Of a DNA stretch of 55,729 bases, positions 18,175-26,936 are shown in pieces (the stretch's first letter is position 1; every line of letters starts with the position of its first letter). Below the pieces are notes generated by a model. The model saw only the letters and a program-made list of their open reading frames with translations, did no database searches and was not told the DNA's origin. A program made the position numbers and the translations under genes. The stretch comes from Winogradskyella epiphytica (GTDB taxonomy: Bacteria > Bacteroidota > Bacteroidia > Flavobacteriales > Flavobacteriaceae): positions 1-55,729 of the forward strand of contig NZ_QJTD01000009.1 of the NCBI RefSeq assembly GCF_003217215.1. The letters are read 5' to 3'.

Positions 18175-18777
18175 ATGAGTAGGAAGAAAAATGATAAAAA
18201 GGCCACTTGGGTTCAATACGGAGTCACGGCTTTAGTTGTAATTATACTTTACGTAACAGGTTTGCACACAGAAGTCATTGGCTTTGTGCAGCGCGGACTT
18301 CTAGCCACTGGATTAATGAACCCCGATGTGGAACAAATCTCAGAAGAATCTTCAAGTTCTTCTAAATCAATACCGGCTGACTTTAGTTTACAACTGATCG
18401 ATGCTTATGGTAATTTCACAACCTTAGAAGAAATGAAAGGTAAAGTTATCTTCATTAATTTTTGGGCAACATGGTGTCCGCCTTGTATTGCCGAAATGCC
18501 CAGCATAGATAAACTTTATAAAGAAATGGGAGATGATGTGGCCTTCGTGATATTATCAGTCGACCAAGATTTTGAAAAAGCTAAAGCTTTCGATAAGCGT
18601 AAAGGGTATAACCTTCCTATTTATGCTCCGGCAGGTCAATTGCCAGAGATGTATCAGGCATCATCACTTCCAACAACCTATATCATAGATGCTAAAGGTA
18701 ATTTAGCTTTAACACATAAAGGAATGGCCGATTATAACGATGATAATTTTAAAGCATTTCTTAAACGTTTAATGTAA
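18175..18777 (+). CDS. TlpA-like thioredoxin, membrane-anchored
   Basis: A 200-residue periplasmic thiol-disulfide protein. One helix at residues 11-35 anchors it, a Ser-rich linker follows, and the AhpC/TSA-type thioredoxin domain has the active site CPPC in FINFWATWCPPCIAEMPS. The later cis-proline region (SSLPTTYIID) is present. It is 9 nt after the SoxB-like gene and closes the cluster before a terminator. It may keep cysteine sites of the DsrE-like protein, or an unseen partner, reduced, as SoxW does in Sox systems. Confidence 0.9.
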   Translation: MSRKKNDKKATWVQYGVTALVVIILYVTGLHTEVIGFVQRGLLATGLMNPDVEQISEESSSSSKSIPADFSLQLIDAYGNFTTLEEMKGKVIFINFWATWCPPCIAEMPSIDKLYKEMGDDVAFVILSVDQDFEKAKAFDKRKGYNLPIYAPAGQLPEMYQASSLPTTYIIDAKGNLALTHKGMADYNDDNFKAFLKRLM

Positions 18778-18793
18778 AACGTTTTCAAAAAGT

Positions 18794-18831
18794 GGCAGGC
18801 AAGGAATAAGGGGCTTGTCTGCCCTTTTTTT
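18794..18831 (+). terminator. Intrinsic terminator closing the sulfur-type cluster
   Basis: GGCAGGCAAG (18794-18803) pairs with CTTGTCTGCC (18814-18823) with one mispair, and a T-run follows. It lies 17 nt past the TlpA stop. Confidence 0.9.
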
Positions 18832-18858
18832 ACAGATAAATCGGAGTGAAGAATATAT

Positions 18859-19350
18859 CTATTTTGAAAACTCTATCACTTCTAAATCTTTAATGGTTTT
18901 ACCATCAATTTTAAAGCGCAACATGGTTCTAACTTTATGGAATCCGTGTTTACCAGCAGCGCCAGGATTCATATGTAATAAGTCTAATTTTTTATCAGGC
19001 ATAACTTTTAAAATATGTGAATGGCCTGTAATAAAAATATCAGGCGGATTTTCACTTAGCGCCTCTCTCACTATATTATTATATCGTGGCGGATAACCAC
19101 CAATATGAGTGATCCATATATCCATTTCTTCACACATAAACCTGTTATTAAGTGAAAACTCAGAACGTGCTTCGGCACCATCAATATTGCCATAAACTGC
19201 TTTTAACGGTTTCAGCTTTTTTATCTGATCAGTTACGGTTAAGTCACCAATATCGCCAGCATGCCAAACTTCATCAGCTTGTTTTACGTGATTAAGAATG
19301 GCCTCGTCTATATAACTATGCGTGTCTGATAAAAGGAGTATTTTTTTCAA
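18859..19350 (-). CDS. YfcE/MJ0936-type metallophosphoesterase
   Basis: A 163-residue calcineurin-like phosphodiesterase. Its metal motifs in order are LSDTHS (8-13), WHAGDIGD (about 29-36), YGNIDG (about 54-59), THIGG and GHSH. Relatives hydrolyse phosphodiesters in vitro, often cyclic nucleotides or artificial substrates, and the natural substrate is unknown. It converges on the TlpA gene and is divergent from truA. Confidence 0.9.
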   Translation of the reverse strand: MKKILLLSDTHSYIDEAILNHVKQADEVWHAGDIGDLTVTDQIKKLKPLKAVYGNIDGAEARSEFSLNNRFMCEEMDIWITHIGGYPPRYNNIVREALSENPPDIFITGHSHILKVMPDKKLDLLHMNPGAAGKHGFHKVRTMLRFKIDGKTIKDLEVIEFSK

Positions 19351-19532
19351 GAAATATTTTCATTTTTTCGTTCCCTCGAAATCGGGGAACTTGTTATTGT
19401 ACGTAGGTCTTTTTCTTTTACATGGGAATTATAGGAGTGTTGTCTACTGAAGTAGAACTAGTATTAACTCAAATTTTTTGCTTTTGAAAAAACTATAAAC
19501 TTATATTAAACTCTAAATATTCCGTTAATGAG

Positions 19533-19552
19533 ATTCCTGCCTTCGCAGGAAT
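19533..19552. repeat. REP-like 8-bp hairpin in the truA upstream region
   Basis: ATTCCTGC (19533-19540) and GCAGGAAT (19545-19552) are perfect arms around CTTC. I recall near-identical hairpins recurring between genes in this family. It sits just before the truA promoter. Confidence 0.6.
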
Positions 19553-19556
19553 AAAG

Positions 19557-19564
19557 TACCTTTG
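19557..19564 (+). promoter_or_regulatory. Bacteroidota -7 element for truA
   Basis: TACCTTTG matches the TAnnTTTG consensus, 25 nt before the truA start. Confidence 0.5.
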
Positions 19565-19589
19565 CATTTCAACAAAAGTAAGATTTCTA

Positions 19590-20339
19590 TTGCGATTTTT
19601 TATTGAACTTTCATATAATGGTAAAGCATATCATGGGTGGCAAATTCAGCCAACCGCTATTTCTGTGCAGGAAGTGGTAGAAAAGGCCTTATCCACTCTA
19701 CTTAAATCAGAAATTGCAATTATGGGTGCTGGTAGAACAGATGCTGGAGTTCATGCATCACAACTATTTGCGCATTTTGATTATGACGAGGAAATTGATG
19801 AAAAGAAATTGACTTACAAGTTGAATTCATTTTTACCTAAAGATATTGCTGTAAAATCGATTTTTAAAGTGAAGCCTGAAGCGCACGCAAGATTTGATGC
19901 CTTGAGTAGAACCTATCATTATAAAATATCGACAGCCAAAGATGTTTTTAATTATGATTATAGCTATCAAGTCCATTTGCCTTTAGATCTTAAAGCGATG
20001 AATGAGGCTTGTAAAATTCTATATGAGTATAAAGATTTTCAATGTTTTTCTAAGACGAATACAGACGTAAAAACGTATAATTGTGATATAAAGGAAGCAT
20101 TTTGGACACAAGAAGATAATCATTTAATGTTTACGATTACGGCAGATCGTTTTTTACGAAATATGGTAAGAGCGATAGTGGGAACTATGGTTAATATTGG
20201 TTTAGGAAAAATGAAGGCAGAAGATTTACATCAAATTATTGCCTCAAAGAATAGGAGTGAAGCAGGATTTTCAGTTCCGGCACATGGCTTATATTTGGTG
20301 AAAATTGTATATCCAGAAACGATTAAATTAGAAGACTAA
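19590..20339 (+). CDS. truA: tRNA pseudouridine(38-40) synthase TruA
   Basis: TruA converts uridines 38-40 in the tRNA anticodon arm to pseudouridine. The catalytic Asp is in the invariant GAGRTDAGVHA motif (about residues 46-56), with FLRNMVRAIVGT later. The length of 249 aa is normal. The start codon is TTG: the sequence L/M-RFFIELSYNGKAYHGW aligns with the family start, and no better ATG exists. The ABC exporter gene follows 28 nt later on the same strand. Confidence 0.95.
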   Translation: MRFFIELSYNGKAYHGWQIQPTAISVQEVVEKALSTLLKSEIAIMGAGRTDAGVHASQLFAHFDYDEEIDEKKLTYKLNSFLPKDIAVKSIFKVKPEAHARFDALSRTYHYKISTAKDVFNYDYSYQVHLPLDLKAMNEACKILYEYKDFQCFSKTNTDVKTYNCDIKEAFWTQEDNHLMFTITADRFLRNMVRAIVGTMVNIGLGKMKAEDLHQIIASKNRSEAGFSVPAHGLYLVKIVYPETIKLED

Positions 20340-20367
20340 AGAAATACCGAATCAAATTCGGCATAAA

Positions 20368-22134
20368 ATGGCAGAAAACCGAAAGAAAATATTTGATATA
20401 TCGCTTTTTACGCGACTCTTGAAATACATAAAACCCTATCGTGCGGTATTTGTGATTTCATTAGTTTGTGTTATAGGTTTAGCTTTGTTTGGTGCATTCC
20501 GACCATATATTTTAAAGGAAGCGATTGATATAAAAATTGCTAACAAAGAATATAATGGCTTTGTATTATACATGGTTATAATGCTGGTCTTATTACTTCT
20601 TGAAGTGGTGTCACAATTGCTCTTTATTTATTACGCGAGTTGGTTGGGACAATCCGTCGTAAGAGATATTCGTGTTAAGTTATTTCGACATATGCTTAGG
20701 TTTAAAATGACCTATTTTGATAAATCGTCCGTAGGCGTTTTGATTACGAGAGCTGTCACAGATATGGAACGTATTGCGGATATCTTCGGGCAAGGGCTGT
20801 TCATGATTTTTAGTGATATTCTAAAAATGATGGTTGTAGCAGGCTTTATGTTCTATATGAATTGGAAGTTAAGCCTTATCGTTATCTTTACACTTCCTAT
20901 TATTTTGTTTGCGACGAGAGTGTTTCAAAAATATATGAAACGTGCCTTTGAGGATGTTCGTACAGAGGTTTCTAATTTGAATTCATTCGTACAAGAACGT
21001 GTAACCGGAATGAAAATATTGCAGCTATTTACACGAGAAGATACAGAATATAAAAAGTTTATGGCGATTAACGAGCGTCATAAAAAAGGATGGTTGAAAA
21101 CAGTTTGGTATAACTCTATTTTCTTTCCAATTGCCGATTTTATTTCATCGGTGACTATGGGAGCTGTGATTTGGATTGGTGGTTTAAATGCTGTGGTTGG
21201 TGAGACCGCTACCTTAGGTGATTTAATTGCCTTTACCATGTTTATTCCAATGTTGTTTAGACCTTTAAACCAAATTGCAAATAAGTTTAATACCCTGCAA
21301 ATGGGTATGGTCGCTGCCGATCGTGTGTTTAAAGTCTTAGATACCACTTCTAATATTGACGATGTTGGAACCATAGAAGCGAATCATTTTAATGGCGCCA
21401 TTTCATTTAAAGATGTACGATTCTCTTATATAAAAGATGAAGAAGTTTTAAAAGGCATTTCTTTTGATGTGCAACCGGGTGAAACTGTGGCAATTGTTGG
21501 AGCTACTGGTGCCGGTAAATCGACTATTATTAATTTGCTGAATCGTTTTTACGAAATTAATTCAGGAGTTATAAAAGTAGATGATATCGACATTAAAGAC
21601 TTAACACTAAGTTCGCTTAGAAGTCAGATTGCTGTGGTGCTTCAAGATGTGTTTTTATTTGCAGATACGATTTTGAATAATATCACATTGAATAACGATG
21701 ATGTAACCGAAGAAGACGTTATTAATGCAGCAAAAGAAATTGGTATTCATGAATTTATCATGAGTCTACCTAATGGTTATCATTATAATGTGAAGGAAAG
21801 AGGCGTCATGTTATCTTCTGGTCAAAGACAGTTGATTTCATTTTTAAGGGCCTACGTCACTAACCCTAGCATTTTGATATTAGATGAAGCGACTTCTTCT
21901 GTAGATTCTTATTCAGAACAACTGATACAAGATGCCACTGATAAAATTACAAAGGGAAGAACCTCTATTGTTATTGCGCATAGATTAGCCACTATTCAAC
22001 AAGCTGATAAAATTATTGTAATGGATGCTGGTGAAATTGTTGAGATTGGTACACACAAATCACTCTTAGAACAAGAAAGTGGATACTATAAAAATCTTTA
22101 TGAGGTTCAGTTCTTGAAGGCTGAAGTGGTTTAG
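20368..22134 (+). CDS. ABC exporter, fused membrane and ATPase domains (MsbA/MdlB type)
   Basis: A 588-residue half-transporter that should act as a dimer in the inner membrane. The N-terminal six-helix domain (about 20-310) precedes an ATPase domain with Walker A GATGAGKST, signature LSSGQRQL, Walker B ILILDEATSS and the H-loop IAHRL. This type exports lipids, peptides or drugs, and the sequence does not show which. The place after truA is common in Flavobacteriaceae. Confidence 0.93.
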   Translation: MAENRKKIFDISLFTRLLKYIKPYRAVFVISLVCVIGLALFGAFRPYILKEAIDIKIANKEYNGFVLYMVIMLVLLLLEVVSQLLFIYYASWLGQSVVRDIRVKLFRHMLRFKMTYFDKSSVGVLITRAVTDMERIADIFGQGLFMIFSDILKMMVVAGFMFYMNWKLSLIVIFTLPIILFATRVFQKYMKRAFEDVRTEVSNLNSFVQERVTGMKILQLFTREDTEYKKFMAINERHKKGWLKTVWYNSIFFPIADFISSVTMGAVIWIGGLNAVVGETATLGDLIAFTMFIPMLFRPLNQIANKFNTLQMGMVAADRVFKVLDTTSNIDDVGTIEANHFNGAISFKDVRFSYIKDEEVLKGISFDVQPGETVAIVGATGAGKSTIINLLNRFYEINSGVIKVDDIDIKDLTLSSLRSQIAVVLQDVFLFADTILNNITLNNDDVTEEDVINAAKEIGIHEFIMSLPNGYHYNVKERGVMLSSGQRQLISFLRAYVTNPSILILDEATSSVDSYSEQLIQDATDKITKGRTSIVIAHRLATIQQADKIIVMDAGEIVEIGTHKSLLEQESGYYKNLYEVQFLKAEVV

Positions 22135-22176
22135 GGAAAAACTTATTGTACTTCAGTTCCCCATGAACTCTGTGTA

Positions 22177-22959
22177 CTAAGCTAAGTCTTCTTTAATTTT
22201 ATCTCTTAGCTCATCCGTGTTTTGAAACATAACAAATTCGCCATTTTTTATATAAGAAATTTGTCCAGTTTCTTCACTTACACATAATGCGACAGCATCA
22301 GTCTTTTCGGTAATACCAATTGCAGCTCTGTGGCGTAAGCCAAAACGTTCTGGTATGGTTCTATCATTACTTACAGGAAGTATAACTCGAGTGGCTTTTA
22401 CTATGTTATTATCAATAATAATAGCGCCATCGTGAAGTGGACTATTCTTAAAAAAGATACTTTCTATGATAGGTTGTGAGACAAGGATATTCATCTCATC
22501 ACCTGTATTAGTTAAGAAATCTAAGTTATTATTTCTTTCAATAACAATTAATGCGCCGGTATTTGTAGCGCCCATTTTATTGCAAGCATTAACTATTGCA
22601 TCAACATCCGTTGTGGTTTGGTCGTCGTTTTTAAGGAATTTGAAATTTTTAAAAATATTTCGTTTGCCACCTATATTAGTAGAGCCAACCATTAAAAGAA
22701 ATTTCCTGATTTCAGGTTGAAAGACCACAATTAAGGCAATAATACCAACTTTCATAAACCCATCAAAAATGCTATACAGCATATACATATTGAGGTAGTC
22801 TGTTAGTCGCCATGCAAAATAAATGATAAGAATACCAATAAAAATATTGATAGCGACCGTTCCTTTAACTAGTTTATAGATATAATAGAGTAGGATGGCA
22901 ACGAGAAATACATCCACAAAGTCTATAAATCTAAAATCCCAAAGTTGTAAGTTGTCCAA
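22177..22959 (-). CDS. cdaA: Diadenylate cyclase CdaA
   Basis: This enzyme makes cyclic di-AMP from two ATP. Three N-terminal helices (about residues 10-80) precede the DAC domain with its signature SPLHDGAIII and RHRAAIG. The length of 260 aa fits the CdaA form rather than DisA. Cyclic di-AMP controls potassium and osmotic balance and cell-wall homeostasis. No CdaR partner is visible; the neighbour upstream on the same strand is a lipoprotein and then folP, the usual flavobacterial order. Confidence 0.95.
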   Translation of the reverse strand: MDNLQLWDFRFIDFVDVFLVAILLYYIYKLVKGTVAINIFIGILIIYFAWRLTDYLNMYMLYSIFDGFMKVGIIALIVVFQPEIRKFLLMVGSTNIGGKRNIFKNFKFLKNDDQTTTDVDAIVNACNKMGATNTGALIVIERNNNLDFLTNTGDEMNILVSQPIIESIFFKNSPLHDGAIIIDNNIVKATRVILPVSNDRTIPERFGLRHRAAIGITEKTDAVALCVSEETGQISYIKNGEFVMFQNTDELRDKIKEDLA

Positions 22960-23053
22960 AAGCTATTGTCTTTTTGCTAATTTAATAATTTAAGTTTAGT
23001 GGAAGGAGAAATCCGATTTCATTATTCGCGTTTTATGGCAGTGAATGCTTCAA

Positions 23054-23839
23054 TTAATAAATGTACTCGGTAGAGTCAATCTTTATCTTATCGGATTTTA
23101 TTTTCAATAGTTTCGTTTTTATTGATATATAATCTTGAAAGCTAAGGCCTTTATCAAAATAGAAATTCACTTTAAAACCATGAATTTTTTCATCTTTAGA
23201 TGAAGGTGAGTGAAGTTTTAATAAATCTCGATAAGTCACCGTTTTTTTCTTGAATTTATCTTGATTTTCAGCATGGATTCGCACTTTTAAAGGTGTAAAT
23301 TCAACTGAAGGTTCTTTAGCTGAGCTTTGGCTTATATTATCTTCACTAATATCTTCCTCACTTAGGTTGTCATTAGTTTCCTCCGCTTTGTCTTCTTCAT
23401 TTTCTTTAGAAGTGCTCGGGAGTAATTCAATAAGGTCTATTAATTTTTTTTCAGGGTTTTCAAATTCGTAATAGATATCTGTAAACTCTATAAAGCCTAA
23501 ATTTTTAATATTCGTAGCGTTACAGGTGTAATAATTCTTGGCTTCTTCATTTTTATGCATTCCAGCATTTCGCTTCTTGTCTTGCATCAATTTAATTTTT
23601 GGAATGGCTTGATTTAATGTCAAACGTCTATCAACATTAACCAACCAATTGGTAGAAATAATTAAATTTTTCCGATTGAGTAAAGTCGAATCTGTTTGTG
23701 TTTCATCATAAAAAATATAGGCTGGTGACACGTCTAAAACTTCTGTGATTTCTGCCTGTTCAATTTCTGGAAGATGTAAAATACGTTCCTTACTGCAATT
23801 TAGACATGTTAAAATAATGAGTAGATATATATAGCGCAT
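23054..23839 (-). CDS. Hypothetical lipoprotein between cdaA and folP
   Basis: A 261-residue protein with a lipoprotein signal (MRYIYLLIILTCLNCSKE, acylated Cys15). A long acidic, Ser/Glu-rich linker (about 140-175) separates an N-terminal part from a C-terminal domain that may fold like a carrier or TolR-type domain. I do not recognise the family. Its place between cdaA and folP on one strand may mean co-expression, but gaps of about 95 and 190 nt leave this open. Confidence 0.75.
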   Translation of the reverse strand: MRYIYLLIILTCLNCSKERILHLPEIEQAEITEVLDVSPAYIFYDETQTDSTLLNRKNLIISTNWLVNVDRRLTLNQAIPKIKLMQDKKRNAGMHKNEEAKNYYTCNATNIKNLGFIEFTDIYYEFENPEKKLIDLIELLPSTSKENEEDKAEETNDNLSEEDISEDNISQSSAKEPSVEFTPLKVRIHAENQDKFKKKTVTYRDLLKLHSPSSKDEKIHGFKVNFYFDKGLSFQDYISIKTKLLKIKSDKIKIDSTEYIY

Positions 23840-23898
23840 TGGTTTTTTAGGATATATTGAGTTTTTTATGTTTTTGCCGTTTCTATTATTTTATACAG

Positions 23899-23971
23899 CC
23901 CTAAAGTCTCCTTGAGGGGACATCCCTAATCGATTAATCGGAACATTGTCCCCTTGAAGGGACTTTAGGGG
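23899..23971. repeat. Long imperfect inverted repeat between folP and the lipoprotein gene
   Basis: The arms 23899-23922 and 23947-23971 share CCCTAAAGTC, CCTT and GGGGACA blocks as reverse complements with few mismatches, around a ~24-nt spacer containing ATCGATTAATCG. I recall such CCCTAAAGTC-type repeats scattered between flavobacterial genes. Here it could end folP transcription. Confidence 0.7.
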
Positions 23972-24032
23972 TGTTATTTAACGATTAATATGTTGTTATA
24001 TTTCATAATTTAAAAGTAACATATTTTAAATC

Positions 24033-24860
24033 CTAATAGGTATTTAGCTGGTTAAAAAGAGTGACACATTCCATCACTTCTTGAACATCGTGAACTCGTA
24101 AAATTGATGCGCCTTTTTGTAAGCTAACCATATGTAAGGCCGTCGTACCATTTAACGCGAATTGTGGTGTTGTATTCAATGTCTTATAAATCATCGACTT
24201 TCTGGAAATTCCAGCTAAAATAGGTTTGTCAATGAGCTCAAGCAATTCCAATTTATGCATCAATTCAAAATTTTGTTCTAAAGTTTTAGAAAAACCGAAC
24301 CCAGGATCTATTATAATATCGTTGATTTTTTCTTTGTGTGCAGCGGCTATTCGTTCTGCAAAATAAGCGATGACCTCTTTTGCTAAATCGTCGTACTGAG
24401 TTAGTGTCTGCATGGTATTAGGATTCCCTTTCATATGCATCATGATATAAGGTACGCCAAGTTTACCTACCGTAGAAAGCATATTGTCATCCAATTTTCC
24501 TGCTGAAATATCATTGACTAATGCTGCGCCAGATTCAACACTTTGTTTAGCCACCTGACTGCGAAAAGTATCAATGGAAATTAAGGTTTTGGGAAAATGT
24601 TTTAGAATTAATTCAATTATTGGAATAACACGATTTAACTCTTCACCCTCGCTTACATCGTCGGCATTTGGTCGTGAACTATAACCACCTATATCTATAA
24701 AAGTAGCCCCTTCTTGCAGCATCTTTTCAACTTGTTTGAGAATGTCTGAAGTTTCCTTATGTTTACCACCATCGAAGAATGAATCTGGTGTCACATTTAG
24801 AATCCCCATGACTTTAGGAGTGGATAAATCTACAAGTTGGCCTTTACAATTAATTGTCAT
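24033..24860 (-). CDS. folP: Dihydropteroate synthase
   Basis: FolP joins 4-aminobenzoate to dihydropterin pyrophosphate in folate synthesis and is the sulfonamide target. The motifs are VMGILNVTPDSFFDGG, SIDTFRSQVA, LVNDISAG, IDPGFGFSKT and GISRKS. I placed the start at the ATG at 24860 (MTINCKGQLVDL), giving 275 aa, the normal length. The frame is open upstream to 24920, but those 20 residues are not family sequence. Confidence 0.96.
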   Translation of the reverse strand: MTINCKGQLVDLSTPKVMGILNVTPDSFFDGGKHKETSDILKQVEKMLQEGATFIDIGGYSSRPNADDVSEGEELNRVIPIIELILKHFPKTLISIDTFRSQVAKQSVESGAALVNDISAGKLDDNMLSTVGKLGVPYIMMHMKGNPNTMQTLTQYDDLAKEVIAYFAERIAAAHKEKINDIIIDPGFGFSKTLEQNFELMHKLELLELIDKPILAGISRKSMIYKTLNTTPQFALNGTTALHMVSLQKGASILRVHDVQEVMECVTLFNQLNTY

Positions 24861-25076
24861 AAATGGATTTGAAATTCGATAATAGAGTGCAAAGTTGTTA
24901 ATATAAACTAAAAGTTTCAAGTAAAAATTAAAACATTGAACAGCTAACTTTGAACTCTTAACTATTTAAGCGAAATTTACGCAAATTTTACTCGAAAATC
25001 GAGATATTTATAATTTCGAGTTTTCTTATTTTTAACCCAATAAAGCTTGTAACAACGAGGAGCTAATTTTTAATAA

Positions 25077-25619
25077 ATGCAAGATACTTCAAAACAATAC
25101 GATGCTATAATCGCAAAATCAAGAGCGCTATTTGTAAATAAGATGACTGATTATGGGAGTGCATGGCGCATTTTAAGATTACCATCATTAACCGATCAAA
25201 TTTTTATAAAAGCTCAACGAATTAGAGGATTGCAACAAAATGCCGAGAGGAAAGTTGACGAAGGTGAGGTTAGTGAATTTATTGGAATTATTAATTACTG
25301 CGCCATGGCTTTAATTCAATTAGATAAGGGCGTTGTAGAGCAACCAGATCTAAATACAGAAGAAGCTACCGAATTGTATGATGAAAAAATTGCAATAACC
25401 AAGCAGTTGATGATGAATAAAAATCATGATTACGGGGAAGCGTGGAGAGATATGCGAGTAAGTTCTTTAACGGATTTAATTTTGCAAAAACTATTACGAG
25501 TAAAACAGATAGAAGACAACGCAGGGAAAACAATTGTTAGCGAAGGTATTGATGCTAATTATCAAGATATGATTAATTATGCGGTCTTTGCAATGATTCA
25601 CTTAGGTGAAGCGGAGTAA
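25077..25619 (+). CDS. DUF1599 protein with two repeated domains
   Basis: DUF1599 (nucleotide modification associated domain 1) is a small all-alpha domain. Here it is present twice: residues about 10-80 (NKMTDYGSAWRILRLPSLTDQI ... IINYCAMALIQL) and 105-178 (NKNHDYGEAWRDMRVSSLTDLI ... MINYAVFAMIHL). The repeated DYG.AWR and SLTD motifs show an internal duplication. It is common as a core gene next to BT_3928 in this family. The biochemical role is not established. Confidence 0.88.
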   Translation: MQDTSKQYDAIIAKSRALFVNKMTDYGSAWRILRLPSLTDQIFIKAQRIRGLQQNAERKVDEGEVSEFIGIINYCAMALIQLDKGVVEQPDLNTEEATELYDEKIAITKQLMMNKNHDYGEAWRDMRVSSLTDLILQKLLRVKQIEDNAGKTIVSEGIDANYQDMINYAVFAMIHLGEAE

Positions 25620-25718
25620 TACTCAAAATTAAAAAAAAACTAACTTTCAACTGATTTAAAGTTTGACGAGGTCAAATAAATCATAATACTTAAATAGCAC
25701 TAAGAAATAAATAAGAAC

Positions 25719-26813
25719 ATGAAGTATTTAGTACAACTAAGCAGAATTTTTACAGGAATATTATTCGTTATTTCAGGGTTTATAAAATTGAACGATCCAC
25801 TTGGGTTTTCATATAAATTGGAAGAATACTTCGGTTCAGATGTTTTAAATATTGAATTTTTAATTCCCTACGCTTTGGGAATTTCAGTGATTGTAGTTGT
25901 GTTTGAAGTCGTTTTAGGGGTGTTCCTATTAATAGGCTATAAACCAAAATTTACAGTTTGGAGTTTGCTTTTAATGATTGTCTTCTTCACTTTCTTAACC
26001 TTCTATTCCGCATATTTTGATAAAGTAAAAGACTGTGGCTGTTTCGGAGATGCTTTAAAATTAACCCCTTGGGAGAGTTTTACTAAAGATGTAGTGTTAT
26101 TAGTGTTGATTTTAATCCTGTTTTTCGGAATTAAGCATATCAAACCAATTTTTTCAAGTTTAGTAACAACAGTAATTGCTCTATTAAGCTTCATTTTGTC
26201 GCTTTGGTTCGGATACCACGTATTGATGCACTTACCAGCGATTGATTTTAGAGCTTATGCTATAGGAAAGAATATTCCGGAACAAATGATTATTCCAGAA
26301 GATGCTCAAAAGCCAGTTTTAGAATATACTTGGACGTTTAACGTAAACGGAGAGGAACAAGAGTTTGTTACCAACGGAAGTTATCCAACTGTAGATGGCG
26401 AGTATGTTGGTGTTGAAACCAAAACTATTGACGAAGGTTATATTCCACCAATTCAAGATTTATCTATAGAATCTGAAGACGAAGATTTAACAGATCACTT
26501 TCTGTCACAAGAGAAACTTATTATGATTACCATGTATAATGTGACCAAAGCCGAATCAAAAGGTGTTGAAAAACTGAAAGCATTTTCAGAAAAGGCGAAA
26601 GCTAAAGGTTATACAGTGATCGGATTATCATCTTCAGGAGCTCAAGATAAAGCGAAAGTGAAACAAGAGTACAACCTTGATTTCGAGTTCTATTTATGTG
26701 ATGAAAAAGTGATTAAAACTATAGTTAGAGCAAACCCAGGAATCATTATTCTAGAAAAGGGAACTGTGATGCAAAAAGCACATTGGAACGATTTAGAAGA
26801 CCTGAAACTGTAA
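25719..26813 (+). CDS. BT_3928 family protein (DoxX/MauE-like membrane part plus thioredoxin-like domain)
   Basis: A 364-residue protein. Residues 1-160 have four or five helices of the MauE/DoxX kind, including the conserved CGCFGDALKLTPWESF segment with its two cysteines. A C-terminal soluble domain (about 220-360) resembles a thioredoxin fold without a CxxC. The family is almost universal in Bacteroidota and lies near tpiA, as here. A redox role is likely but unproven. Confidence 0.88.
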   Translation: MKYLVQLSRIFTGILFVISGFIKLNDPLGFSYKLEEYFGSDVLNIEFLIPYALGISVIVVVFEVVLGVFLLIGYKPKFTVWSLLLMIVFFTFLTFYSAYFDKVKDCGCFGDALKLTPWESFTKDVVLLVLILILFFGIKHIKPIFSSLVTTVIALLSFILSLWFGYHVLMHLPAIDFRAYAIGKNIPEQMIIPEDAQKPVLEYTWTFNVNGEEQEFVTNGSYPTVDGEYVGVETKTIDEGYIPPIQDLSIESEDEDLTDHFLSQEKLIMITMYNVTKAESKGVEKLKAFSEKAKAKGYTVIGLSSSGAQDKAKVKQEYNLDFEFYLCDEKVIKTIVRANPGIIILEKGTVMQKAHWNDLEDLKL

Positions 26814-26936
26814 TCTTAGTTTTTAATTACAATTAGCCGTTGGGGGAGAGAAATACAATTATATCAGGACTACTAATGATAAAGCATTGTGTTAATTAAC
26901 CTAGTTCTATTTAATAGTAAAACAAGAAAATAAGGA

